64,000 nt of DNA, taken from Neobacillus mesonae. GTDB taxonomy: Bacteria > Bacillota > Bacilli > Bacillales > Cytobacillaceae. Position numbers and translations under genes: made by a program. A model generated the notes under the pieces. That model was not told where the DNA came from and ran no database searches. It saw nothing but the letters and a program-made list of their open reading frames with translations. Positions 34,071-41,255 of this stretch are shown here, in pieces (position 1 is the first letter of the stretch; each line of letters opens with the position of its first letter). Where the stretch lies: assembly GCF_023715155.1 (NCBI RefSeq), contig NZ_JAMBNQ010000018.1, positions 32,659-96,658 on the forward strand, in the 5' to 3' direction.

Positions 34071-34547
34071 TTAGTCTATTTCCTTTGAAATACCTTTTAA
34101 AAACCATAGAATATACAATCTCGTTAACAAAAAAGTGAGAAATAATGTAATCCATGTCCAATACCACGCCCAGTTTATGTAATTTATGATCTTGGTATAT
34201 TTCTCAATTGGGATTTCAATAACAGTAAGAATAGTGCAGTAAATACAAAAGTATAAGAACTTGAAAAGATTCCCTCTTGATTTTGGGTAATATGAATTAA
34301 AAACGCCGCAGACGACTGGGTAAACAAAGAACTCGAATGTAAAACTTGAGCGGTTAATATCCGAAAAAAGGCGTACAGGGTATGAAATAAGATGATATTC
34401 AACGACAGCTAATCCAGAAAGCCATGTAACCCCTTGTTTGAATAAAAATGCGGCTAATGCTATTCGTCTTTTCTCTTTAGGAATAATAAAAACCATGCAC
34501 ACTGTAATAATCCAAACAGAAATTAAAATACCCCATTCTAATTTCAT
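34071..34547 (-). CDS. CBO0543-family membrane protein, copy 2
   Basis: 158 residues with about five membrane helices. It contains WLSGLAVVEYHLISYPVRLF, FEFFVYPVVCGVFNSYYP, EKYTKIINYINWAWYWTWITLF and a basic/acidic tail, a pattern seen in CBO0543-type proteins of spore formers; function is unknown. Its start overlaps the stop of the upstream paralogue by 4 bases, so both are co-translated. Confidence 0.75.
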   Translation of the reverse strand: MKLEWGILISVWIITVCMVFIIPKEKRRIALAAFLFKQGVTWLSGLAVVEYHLISYPVRLFSDINRSSFTFEFFVYPVVCGVFNSYYPKSRGNLFKFLYFCIYCTILTVIEIPIEKYTKIINYINWAWYWTWITLFLTFLLTRLYILWFLKGISKEID

Positions 34548-35038
34548 CGAATTGTCCTTTCATGCTTTCGGAGAAGTGGTAAATCAGTAAAACACCATTG
34601 ATAAATGATGTTAGAGATGGAAAATAAAGCAAAAAAATTAACCCATGTCCAGTACCAATCATAATGTACGTATTCTATTAGGTCGGTGTATTTTTCAAGT
34701 AAGACATCCAAAACTGTTAAAATTGAAATCCAAAACGATAAATAACTAATACGGGACAAGATACTTTTTTTCGGTTCATAGATGATATAAAATCCAAAAA
34801 TTAGCGGATACAATAAATATTCTGTGGTAATTAATAAATCCGTTGCTTTGGGAAACTCTTTAACGGGAAATGAAAGTAAATGGTATTTCACATGAAACAT
34901 AGAACTTAACCAGGTAAAGGCCTGACATAATAAAACGGCAAAGGACATTCTCCGACGCCGATTTTTTGGTACAAATTTTATTAAGGAGATAAGACCTGTA
35001 ATCCATAATAAAATGATTACTTTATATTCAAGCAGCAT
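34544..35038 (-). CDS. CBO0543-family membrane protein, copy 1
   Basis: 164 residues, about five helices, clearly paralogous to the next gene: WLSSMFHVKYHLLSFPVKEF against WLSGLAVVEYHLISYPVRLF, and EKYTDLIEYVHYDWYWTWVNFF against EKYTKIINYINWAWYWTWITLF. A tandem duplication is the simple explanation. No catalytic motif is seen; the conserved Lys-Tyr-His-Leu and Trp-Tyr-Trp-Thr-Trp segments may mark the functional site. GGAGGTGGG lies upstream of the ATG. Confidence 0.75.
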   Translation of the reverse strand: MLLEYKVIILLWITGLISLIKFVPKNRRRRMSFAVLLCQAFTWLSSMFHVKYHLLSFPVKEFPKATDLLITTEYLLYPLIFGFYIIYEPKKSILSRISYLSFWISILTVLDVLLEKYTDLIEYVHYDWYWTWVNFFALFSISNIIYQWCFTDLPLLRKHERTIR

Positions 35039-35301
35039 AATTTAAGACCCACCTCCTGTTGTATGCATAGGTTTTCATATCAAATACTAAATGGTCAGAA
35101 TTTATAAATCCTTTAGCAGTATTTAACAAAATCAAACTCTATATACTACTAAGGGATTTTATAATGACTAAGGGTAATTTTAAATGTTAAAACTGCCTGA
35201 AGCAGTATATTTACATTTGAAAAAAACTTAAGCGTATTTATATAGAAATTCAAAATGTCTTGCATAAATATAAACACCTGGGAAAAAGTAAGTATATAAA
35301 T

Positions 35302-35353
35302 CAATAGGTGATGGAGTTCACCGTTAACCGCCTAAAAGGCTAATGACTCCTGT
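35302..35353 (+). ncRNA. Fluoride (crcB) riboswitch aptamer, plus strand
   Basis: AATAGGTGATGGAGTTCACC, GTTAACCGCC-TAAAA-GGC, TAATGACTCCT: the GGCGATGGAGTTCGCC stem-loop, the second short stem and the conserved TAATGACTCCT 3' segment of fluoride riboswitches. It is followed by a terminator whose 5' arm overlaps the aptamer 3' end. No crcB or other fluoride gene lies downstream on this strand. Confidence 0.9.
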
Positions 35354-35399
35354 CGAAGATTATGCTTTCCCATGTCCTCGGCAGGAGTTATTTTTTTTG
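35343..35399 (+). terminator. Expression-platform terminator of the plus-strand fluoride riboswitch
   Basis: GACTCCTGTCGA ... TCGGCAGGAGTTATTTTTTTT. The 5' arm reuses the ACTCCT segment of the aptamer, so fluoride binding should prevent terminator formation. Confidence 0.85.
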
Positions 35400-35414
35400 T
35401 TTTGGCAGGTTAAT

Positions 35415-35560
35415 CTTGACTGTTGTGTTAAGCTCCTTGCACTTCGCTTCCCACTTTCCGCGGGCATTTAAGAGCCATCCTTTGCGCTATCCCCTGTGGG
35501 ATCTACCTCTCAAATGTACTCCTGCAGGAACTGAAAAAACGAGGAGTCTTCGTGACTTCC
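35415..35560. repeat. Candidate dispersed intergenic repeat between riboswitch and secreted-protein ORF
   Basis: Stretch with CTTCGCTTCCCACTTTCCGC, CCCCTGTGGGAT and CTCCTGCAGGA: short GC-rich palindromes resembling intergenic elements common in bacilli. A plus-strand 109-codon frame crossing it and the riboswitch is not a gene. Only one copy is in this window, so repeat status is a guess. Confidence 0.35.
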
Positions 35561-35639
35561 TCAAAATTAACAGGGTAATAAAACTCAATAACAACCAACA
35601 ACACAGGCTTTGTTTTAACAAAATTAAGGAGATGATAAT

Positions 35640-35993
35640 ATGTTTATGTTTAAGAAATTCTCTACAATTTTTATCATTTTTATTACCCTAATTATGGTAG
35701 TTGGCTGTCCATCTTATGCTGAGGAAATTTTAAATTGGAGTGTTGGTGTTGAAACACCAGTTCATTACACTACCTTATTTTCATCAGGGGAACATGGCAT
35801 TGTTATTGAGGGATTTCAAAAAAATATAGATAAAGGGGGTAAAATACGATATGAGATTGTAAATAGCGGCTTTTGGAAAGATAAGATATTGGATGATATA
35901 GAAATAAATAACAATGGAAATTTTTCTGCGATTTTAAAGGTTCCCCGACGACAATTATTTGAAACATCCCGAAGAAAAAACTGTGTTAAGTAA
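35640..35993 (+). CDS. Secreted protein of unknown function, probably frameshifted at its C-terminus
   Basis: 117 residues as read. ATG 35640 has AAGGAG upstream. A signal peptide (KKFSTIFIIFITLIMVVGCP) leads into a beta-rich segment. After ILKVP the frame reads RRQLFETSRRKNCVK and stops. Dropping one C from the CCCC run at 35943-35946 gives VPDDNYLKHPEEKTVLSKKPE, a more protein-like continuation that runs into the convergent PAP2 gene. It may be decayed or contain a base-calling error. It is the only gene downstream of the plus-strand fluoride riboswitch. I do not recognise the family. Confidence 0.5.
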   Translation: MFMFKKFSTIFIIFITLIMVVGCPSYAEEILNWSVGVETPVHYTTLFSSGEHGIVIEGFQKNIDKGGKIRYEIVNSGFWKDKILDDIEINNNGNFSAILKVPRRQLFETSRRKNCVK

Positions 35994-36009
35994 AAAGCCG
36001 GAATTTTTG

Positions 36010-36597
36010 TTAATGGTTAAGTTCCTTTTCACTTTCGATATTTTTGGGAACGATGGGGATTCGATTATAAATATTAATAATAGTTCGTGGTATTGGCTGC
36101 AATAAAGACCTAATTTTATATATAAAGATGCTTACTATTATTGCTGCAATAATACTCCCAAGCACATCAAACGGATAATGATGACCAACATAAATACGTA
36201 AAAAACCTGTTAAAATAGCAAATAAAAGCAGACCAAAACCTAATTTCCGATGGAAGAAGAATACAGCAAGAGCAAGTGAAAATACACCCGTTGTATGATC
36301 ACTTGGAAATGACGCATCTGCAGCATGTGCAATCAATGTATGAACTTTATGGGTTACAAATGGCCTGGGTTCAAAATAAATTTGACCAATAATAAAGTTG
36401 ATGAACAATCCTAAAACTCCTGTGATGGCTGCATAAACCACCGAGTATTTATAGTTTTCTTTCCCAAAAATCCACATGAGCAGTAATGCAATAGCAAAAA
36501 CAACCAATGCCTTTTGAGTAGCAAAAACCATTACATCATCTAATAAAGGAAAATGACCTGCCATTTGGTTAATATATTGAAACAATTTATAATTCAA
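36010..36597 (-). CDS. PAP2-family phosphatase, BcrC/undecaprenyl-diphosphatase-like
   Basis: 195 residues with about five membrane helices. The three-part PAP2 active site is intact: GQIYFEPRPF (C1), ASFPSDHTTGVFSLALA (C2) and RIYVGHHYPFDVLGSI (C3, catalytic His and Asp). The layout matches BcrC-type undecaprenyl pyrophosphate phosphatases, which recycle the cell-wall lipid carrier outside the membrane and give bacitracin resistance. It follows the two crcB genes by 23 bases, so it may be under the same fluoride riboswitch; a link to fluoride is unexpected and may be read-through. Confidence 0.88.
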   Translation of the reverse strand: MNYKLFQYINQMAGHFPLLDDVMVFATQKALVVFAIALLLMWIFGKENYKYSVVYAAITGVLGLFINFIIGQIYFEPRPFVTHKVHTLIAHAADASFPSDHTTGVFSLALAVFFFHRKLGFGLLLFAILTGFLRIYVGHHYPFDVLGSIIAAIIVSIFIYKIRSLLQPIPRTIINIYNRIPIVPKNIESEKELNH

Positions 36598-36620
36598 CTT
36601 TAATTTTCCCCTTTACATGT

Positions 36621-36992
36621 TTATTGAACGATAAAAGCATTTGCAACAAAACTTCCAATCCAAGCAAATAAAACTCCCAACAGTACCGAACTGGTTACAT
36701 AAAAAATAGCGTTCTTCTTTTTGTTGATTTTTAACATTTGAATCGTTTCATACCCAAAGGTTGAAAAAGTAGTATAGGCCCCCAGAAAGCCTGTCCCGAA
36801 AAGAAACCAAGCCCACTCTGGAACTGCATCCTTTAGATGTAAAGAAGCAAGCAGACCAAGAACAAATGAACCACTTATATTAATAATCCAAGTTCCAAAT
36901 GGGATGAACCCAGGCATCCGGCCGCCAATCCACTTCCCCAATAAAAACCTCGAAATGGCTCCAAATATACCTCCAACACCTACAAACAACAT
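36621..36992 (-). CDS. crcB: Fluoride channel subunit CrcB/Fluc (second copy)
   Basis: 123 residues, four membrane helices. Fluc motifs GGIFGAISRFLLGKWIG, FGTWIINISGSFVLGLL (the conserved Asn) and GFLGAYTTFSTFGYE (the Phe-box with TTFSTF) are intact. Tandem CrcB pairs in Firmicutes form heterodimeric, dual-topology fluoride channels. The start overlaps the stop of the first crcB by one base (TAATG-type junction), consistent with equal synthesis. Confidence 0.93.
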   Translation of the reverse strand: MLFVGVGGIFGAISRFLLGKWIGGRMPGFIPFGTWIINISGSFVLGLLASLHLKDAVPEWAWFLFGTGFLGAYTTFSTFGYETIQMLKINKKKNAIFYVTSSVLLGVLFAWIGSFVANAFIVQ

Positions 36993-37393
36993 TACTCAGT
37001 CTCTCCTTTTGGTTTCCTTTTTGGTCCAACAAAAAATAAACCTAATGTAACACCGATTAGAGCGAATGCTAATCCACCTAAAATGCTTATTAACACATAA
37101 AGAATTGCAATTATAAATTGTTCATGGCTAAACAGGGACATGGTCTCTACAGAAAAGGTAGAAAATGTAGTAAATGCACCCGTAAAACCAGTGCCAATTG
37201 CTAGAATCAGGTTTTGATTGATATTCTTTCGTTTGGCCGTAATTGTAAAAAACCATGCCAGAAAAAGGCATCCTAAAAGATTGATGACCAAGGTACTTAA
37301 TGGAAATCCAGACTGAGAAGGAATTATTTTGCCAACCAAATATCGAAAGATGGCTCCTAAAAATCCACCTGCTCCAACAGATGCAATATTCAT
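36992..37393 (-). CDS. crcB: Fluoride channel subunit CrcB/Fluc (first copy)
   Basis: 133 residues from ATG 37393, which has AAGGGAG upstream; the frame extends 5' into the riboswitch terminator but those codons are not expected to be translated. Motifs GGFLGAIFRYLVGKIIP, LSTLVINLLGCLFLAWF and GFTGAFTTFSTFSVE are those of Fluc channels. It exports fluoride as a complex with the next gene. A fluoride riboswitch with a terminator lies directly upstream on the same strand. Confidence 0.93.
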   Translation of the reverse strand: MNIASVGAGGFLGAIFRYLVGKIIPSQSGFPLSTLVINLLGCLFLAWFFTITAKRKNINQNLILAIGTGFTGAFTTFSTFSVETMSLFSHEQFIIAILYVLISILGGLAFALIGVTLGLFFVGPKRKPKGETE

Positions 37394-37427
37394 TCCTAAA
37401 ACTCCCTTACAAAATTTTCCTTTAAAA

Positions 37428-37476
37428 CAAAATAGACTCCTACCAGTAATAAGTATCATCACCGGTAGGAGTCATT
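37428..37476 (-). terminator. Expression-platform terminator of the crcB fluoride riboswitch
   Basis: Minus strand GACTCCTACCGGTGATG ... TACTGGTAGGAGTC followed by TATTTTGTTTT. The 5' arm includes the aptamer's GACTCCT segment. Confidence 0.85.
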
Positions 37477-37520
37477 AGTCTCAAAGACGGTTAATGGCGA
37501 ACTCCATCGCCTATTCGAAT
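37459..37520 (-). ncRNA. Fluoride (crcB) riboswitch aptamer, minus strand
   Basis: Minus strand AATAGGCGATGGAGTTCGCC, ATTAACCGTCTTTGAGAC, TAATGACTCCTACC: all conserved aptamer parts present. Controls crcB-crcB (and perhaps the PAP2 gene). It faces the plus-strand copy at 35302. Confidence 0.93.
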
Positions 37521-37589
37521 AATATTGATTATATACGAAGAGCCTTATAAATCCAATAAAAATATGTTTATTAAATGCTTAACCTTACA

Positions 37590-38432
37590 TTAATTCAGAC
37601 TGTTTCGATAAACATAAGGATCTTTTGGTTTGCTAATGGTTTTGTAGCTTGATACTTTTATTATAGGAATTCTTGCTTTCATTGGTGTGTAATAAACCGT
37701 ATCTAATACTCCAGTCACTTGATACCATTCGTCATTTGAGAAATGTACATCCTTTGGAAACTGAACCATCATGCCAAACGCTCCCGAGTCAGCCACACAA
37801 TGGATAATCCCAAAGCGAAGTAAAAATATCTGGTTACTGCTTAAGTTGGGACCATTATAGGTGAAACCATTGATCGTTATTTTTTTTCCTGTAAAATCAC
37901 CAGAATCATTATAAATAACTTCTAATCCTACCAAATAATCTTGATCTGTCAATCTAATTTGGCCTTTGGGTTTATAGGTTTTGGATTCTTTGTCAACCAA
38001 ATCTAAAAAGGCGTCCTTCCCCATAAATGGACTCATATCTGGATTAAGAACTTGATGCATCCCATATTTATCGTTTCCATCTTCTAGGGCTGGGAATTGA
38101 AATCCTTTCGCATCCACTAATTTTGAATTAAGCGTAGCAACAGGTAAAAGAACCCCAGAAAGAGCAGGGATCAAAACAAATGAATAAGACAAGAACTTTC
38201 TTATTTTTTTCCCTTTTGATCTTCCTATTTCATGATGCTCATGATGGTGATGTTTCTCTTTGTCTGAACGATACCACCTTATGCCTTCAGCCAGTGTCAA
38301 TAACAAAAACACTGCAATCATACTCTTAGAGAGAAGGGCATATTTCATGTTGATATATTTCGAAATATTTCCAGTAGAATAGAGCATAAAAAATAAATTG
38401 GTAAAAAGCAATAATATTACAACTCGAAACAT
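37590..38432 (-). CDS. TIGR03943-family protein (YcgQ-like partner of the ArsP/DUF318 permease)
   Basis: 280 residues. Two N-terminal helices are followed by a His-rich cytoplasmic loop (DKEKHHHHEHHEIGRSKG), a third helix, and an extracytoplasmic beta domain carrying LLRFGIIHCVADSGAFGMMV and YHxxDxVxGV-like segments typical of the family. It always occurs with a YcgR-type permease, which lies 13 bases upstream here. The His cluster suggests metal binding, but the transported substrate is unknown. Confidence 0.85.
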   Translation of the reverse strand: MFRVVILLLFTNLFFMLYSTGNISKYINMKYALLSKSMIAVFLLLTLAEGIRWYRSDKEKHHHHEHHEIGRSKGKKIRKFLSYSFVLIPALSGVLLPVATLNSKLVDAKGFQFPALEDGNDKYGMHQVLNPDMSPFMGKDAFLDLVDKESKTYKPKGQIRLTDQDYLVGLEVIYNDSGDFTGKKITINGFTYNGPNLSSNQIFLLRFGIIHCVADSGAFGMMVQFPKDVHFSNDEWYQVTGVLDTVYYTPMKARIPIIKVSSYKTISKPKDPYVYRNSLN

Positions 38433-38445
38433 GATGGATCATCCC

Positions 38446-39315
38446 CTACAGAAAAAGTGAGCCAATGAATACAAATGATGAAATTAACGAAACTAATAGA
38501 ACCACAAATTTAGGTTTAAAGGTTCCAAACATCATCAGCAGGTTTTTGATATCTACCATTGCCCCAAATACTAGAAACGAAACAATTGAAGTTTTGGGAA
38601 AGAAATTTCGAAAAGAAGATGCCACAAATGCATCTGCTTCTGAACAAATTGATAAAATAAAGGCCAAAATCATCATGACCAAGATGGAAGTTACATGTGT
38701 ACCACCTAATGTAGTCAATATTCTGGTTGGAATATAGACCTGCATGGCAGCAGCGATAAGCGAGCCCAGCACTACATATTTCCCCATCGTAAAAAATTCA
38801 TCAATTGTATGTGTGATGACACTCATAAATTTTTGTTTCGTATTCTGATGGGAATGGTCATGAACATGTACTTCCGTATTCATTTTCAGCTGATTCCCTT
38901 TGATCATGAAAGATAAAACAATTCCTGTCGCAACAGCAACAGCAATCGCCAAGCCTGCGCGGTACCAAACCATCTCCCAGCTATCACCGAATGCAATAAA
39001 TGTTGCGAATAAAACAATCGGATTAATAATTGGTGCAGCCAGCATAAAAGAAATGGCCGCATATGGTGCAAGCCCCTTTTTTATCAATCTGGCCGCTATA
39101 GGAACAATCCCGCACTCGCAGCCAGGAAAACATATCCCCATTAAACTAGCAAAAATAACAGATAAAAAGCGGTTCTTCGGGATAATTCGAAGCATTGTAT
39201 TTTCGGAAATAAAGACTTCAATCAATGCAGAAACAAATGCCCCGAGGACAATAAACGGGATAGCTTCTATCACGATACTTATAAAAATAGTATTTAATTG
39301 CAATATTCGATCCAT
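38446..39315 (-). CDS. Permease, ArsP/DUF318 family (YcgR-like)
   Basis: 289 residues from ATG 39315, preceded by AGGAGG; the longer frame to 39357 is not needed. About eight helices. The family signature FPGCECGIVPIAARLIKKG, with two Cys, and AAPIINPIVLFATF is clear. It has a His-rich loop, EVHVHDHSHQNTK. ArsP-type permeases export organoarsenicals or, in other branches, unknown anions; this branch pairs with TIGR03943 proteins. An 8-bp-arm palindrome lies upstream at 39460. Confidence 0.87.
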   Translation of the reverse strand: MDRILQLNTIFISIVIEAIPFIVLGAFVSALIEVFISENTMLRIIPKNRFLSVIFASLMGICFPGCECGIVPIAARLIKKGLAPYAAISFMLAAPIINPIVLFATFIAFGDSWEMVWYRAGLAIAVAVATGIVLSFMIKGNQLKMNTEVHVHDHSHQNTKQKFMSVITHTIDEFFTMGKYVVLGSLIAAAMQVYIPTRILTTLGGTHVTSILVMMILAFILSICSEADAFVASSFRNFFPKTSIVSFLVFGAMVDIKNLLMMFGTFKPKFVVLLVSLISSFVFIGSLFL

Positions 39316-39459
39316 GAAAGTTCCTCCTGTGATCAACACAATAGGTTTGAAAAACATCCACTATCATATCAAAGTAAATTGGAATTGGATATCTTTTTGT
39401 TTTCCTTAATTGGCAGGGATATTCCAATCGACCATTTATTATAAAATTCAACGATTCTA

Positions 39460-39480
39460 GTAAAATAACATCTATTTTAC
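39460..39480. promoter_or_regulatory. Palindromic operator candidate between YcgR-like permease and glycine-riboswitch gene
   Basis: GTAAAATA-ACATC-TATTTTAC, perfect 8-bp arms with a 5-base spacer, 145 bases upstream of the permease start. Size and A/T content would fit a metalloregulator, but no consensus match is claimed. Confidence 0.45.
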
Positions 39481-39649
39481 AAAACAAATGTGAAATAAAT
39501 ATGAAATGTCCTAATATGTTTTCAATTTAGCGAACAATTTTAAGTATTTATTATTTCAGTAAAGTGTGTTAACCTTATTACTATACATTTTTCGACATAC
39601 TACAAAGGCAGTTCATGCCATCATAAAAGCGAAGATTGTTATGGGTCAT

Positions 39650-39762
39650 ACTATAACAGGAGCAGTTTCTGGAGAGAACGCAGCTTGTTGCGGCGCCGAA
39701 GGGTTCACAATCTCAGGCAAAAGGACAGAAAAGTATATCTTATTTACTTTTCTATTTGTCAT
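39650..39762 (+). ncRNA. Glycine riboswitch, single aptamer
   Basis: GGAGAGAACGCAGC (39671), the GCGGCGCCGAAGGGTTCAC core and CTCAGGCAAAAGGACAG (39713) match glycine aptamers. Only one aptamer is visible; just after it GACAGAAAAGTA pairs with TACTTTTCTATTTGTC, which could be the ghost-aptamer or switching hairpin of singlet glycine riboswitches. A terminator follows before the permease gene. Confidence 0.9.
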
Positions 39763-39770
39763 TCTATTTT

Positions 39771-39806
39771 TAAGAGATTGGAGAATTCCAATCTCTTTTT
39801 TGCGTT
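39771..39806 (+). terminator. Expression-platform terminator of the glycine riboswitch
   Basis: AAGAGATTGGA-GAAT-TCCAATCTCTTTTTTG: 11-bp stem with T6, 30 bases before the permease ATG. Confidence 0.88.
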
Positions 39807-39835
39807 CTATAAGACTATTAACTGGAGGAATCAAC

Positions 39836-41179
39836 ATGGCACAACATCAGGAATTAAAAAGAGAGCTAAAAAACCGGCACGTTCAGCTCATTGCCATCGG
39901 CGGGACGATTGGAACAGGTTTGTTTCTTGGGGCAGGAAAGGCGATACAGTTAGCCGGTCCGTCTATTATCCTTGCCTACTTAATTGTTGGGATTGTCTTA
40001 TTTTTTGTCATGAGAGCTTTGGGCGAAATGCTCTTATCGAATGCCGGATACCAATCCTTTACAGACTTTGCCGTTGATTATATCGGGCCATGGGCAGGCT
40101 ATGTTACCGGCTGGACCTATTGGTTCTGCTGGATTATGACAGCCATGGCAGATATTATCGCAGTCGGTGTTTATGTACAATATTGGTTTGATATTCCGCA
40201 ATGGATTCCTGCAATCATTTGTTTAATTGTATTATTGGGATTGAATTTACTAACGGTTAAACTTTTTGGTGAATTAGAATTTTGGTTCGCCATCATTAAA
40301 GTCATTACGATTCTTGCCCTTATTATTGTCGGGGTTATCCTGCTAGTCATGGGCTTTCAAACACATACAGGAACCGTTTCTGTAAAAAATCTGTGGCAGT
40401 ATGGAGGATTATTTCCAAACGGAATCAATGGTTTCCTGCTTTCTTTCCAAATGGTCATATTCGCCTTTGTAGGGGTGGAATTGGTAGGTGTTTCGGCAGC
40501 TGAAACAGCCAATCCACAAAAAAACATTCCGTCTGCCATTAATAAGATTCCATTAAGGATTTTATTTTTCTATGTGGGTGCCCTGTTTATAATATTATGT
40601 ATTAATCCTTGGAATCAATTGAATGCTGCCAGCAGCCCTTTTGTTAAAACTTTTAGTTTAGTGGGAATTCCAATTGCTGCTGGGATAATAAATTTTGTTG
40701 TTTTAACATCGGCTGCCTCCGCGTGCAACAGTGGTTTATTTTCAACCAGCCGAATTCTATTTAATTTAAGCAGGCATAAGGAGGCACCTGCAAGTCTTGG
40801 TAAATTAAATAGAAACAGTGTACCAAGCAACGCACTGCTTTTATCTGCGGTTGTGCTGTCAATGGGTGCTCTGTTAAGTAAACTGATTCCAGATCAGGCA
40901 TTTAACATCGTAACGACAATAAGTGCGATTTGTTTTATTTGGGTGTGGAGCATCATCTTAATCTCACATATCCGCTATCTCAAAAAACGCCCGGATTTAC
41001 GAAAAAAATCAATCTTTAAAACTCCGTTCGCACCATTTATTAATTATGCCGTTCTTGTATTCTTTCTATTGATTTTAATCATCATGGGGATTGCAGAAGA
41101 AACCCGGACAGCTTTATTAATGACGCCTTTATGGTTTGTTTTATTGTTTGTTTTGTATGGAGTTCGGAGAAAAAATTAG
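39836..41179 (+). CDS. Amino acid permease (APC family; glycine/alanine-type by its riboswitch)
   Basis: 447 residues from ATG 39836, preceded by TGGAGGA; upstream in-frame codons belong to the riboswitch leader. Twelve helices. LKNRHVQLIAIGGTIGTGLFLGAG, GEMLLSNAGYQSFTDFA and FQMVIFAFVGVELVGVSAAET are those of the AAT family (CycA/AapA/YtnA type). The upstream glycine riboswitch argues for glycine, D-/L-alanine or D-serine as substrate. Confidence 0.9.
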   Translation: MAQHQELKRELKNRHVQLIAIGGTIGTGLFLGAGKAIQLAGPSIILAYLIVGIVLFFVMRALGEMLLSNAGYQSFTDFAVDYIGPWAGYVTGWTYWFCWIMTAMADIIAVGVYVQYWFDIPQWIPAIICLIVLLGLNLLTVKLFGELEFWFAIIKVITILALIIVGVILLVMGFQTHTGTVSVKNLWQYGGLFPNGINGFLLSFQMVIFAFVGVELVGVSAAETANPQKNIPSAINKIPLRILFFYVGALFIILCINPWNQLNAASSPFVKTFSLVGIPIAAGIINFVVLTSAASACNSGLFSTSRILFNLSRHKEAPASLGKLNRNSVPSNALLLSAVVLSMGALLSKLIPDQAFNIVTTISAICFIWVWSIILISHIRYLKKRPDLRKKSIFKTPFAPFINYAVLVFFLLILIIMGIAEETRTALLMTPLWFVLLFVLYGVRRKN

Positions 41180-41194
41180 TTAAGGTTAAATGGC

Positions 41195-41230
41195 TTTGCC
41201 TTCCCTTGTTCAAGGGAGGGCTTTTTTCTT
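41195..41230 (+). terminator. Terminator of the amino acid permease gene
   Basis: GCCTTCCCTT-GTTC-AAGGGAGGGCTTTTTTC, a 9-bp stem with T6, 20 bases after the stop. Confidence 0.88.
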
Positions 41231-41255
41231 TTTCGCAGCGGGGAGGGCAGCCACT

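Noticed and set aside
35362..35691. 109-codon plus-strand ORF from the fluoride riboswitch region
   Set aside because: Covers the riboswitch terminator and repeat-like sequence; no ribosome site.
39566..39835. N-terminal extension of the amino acid permease by 90 codons
   Set aside because: The extension translates the glycine riboswitch and its terminator; the ATG at 39836 has a clear ribosome site and matches family N-termini.
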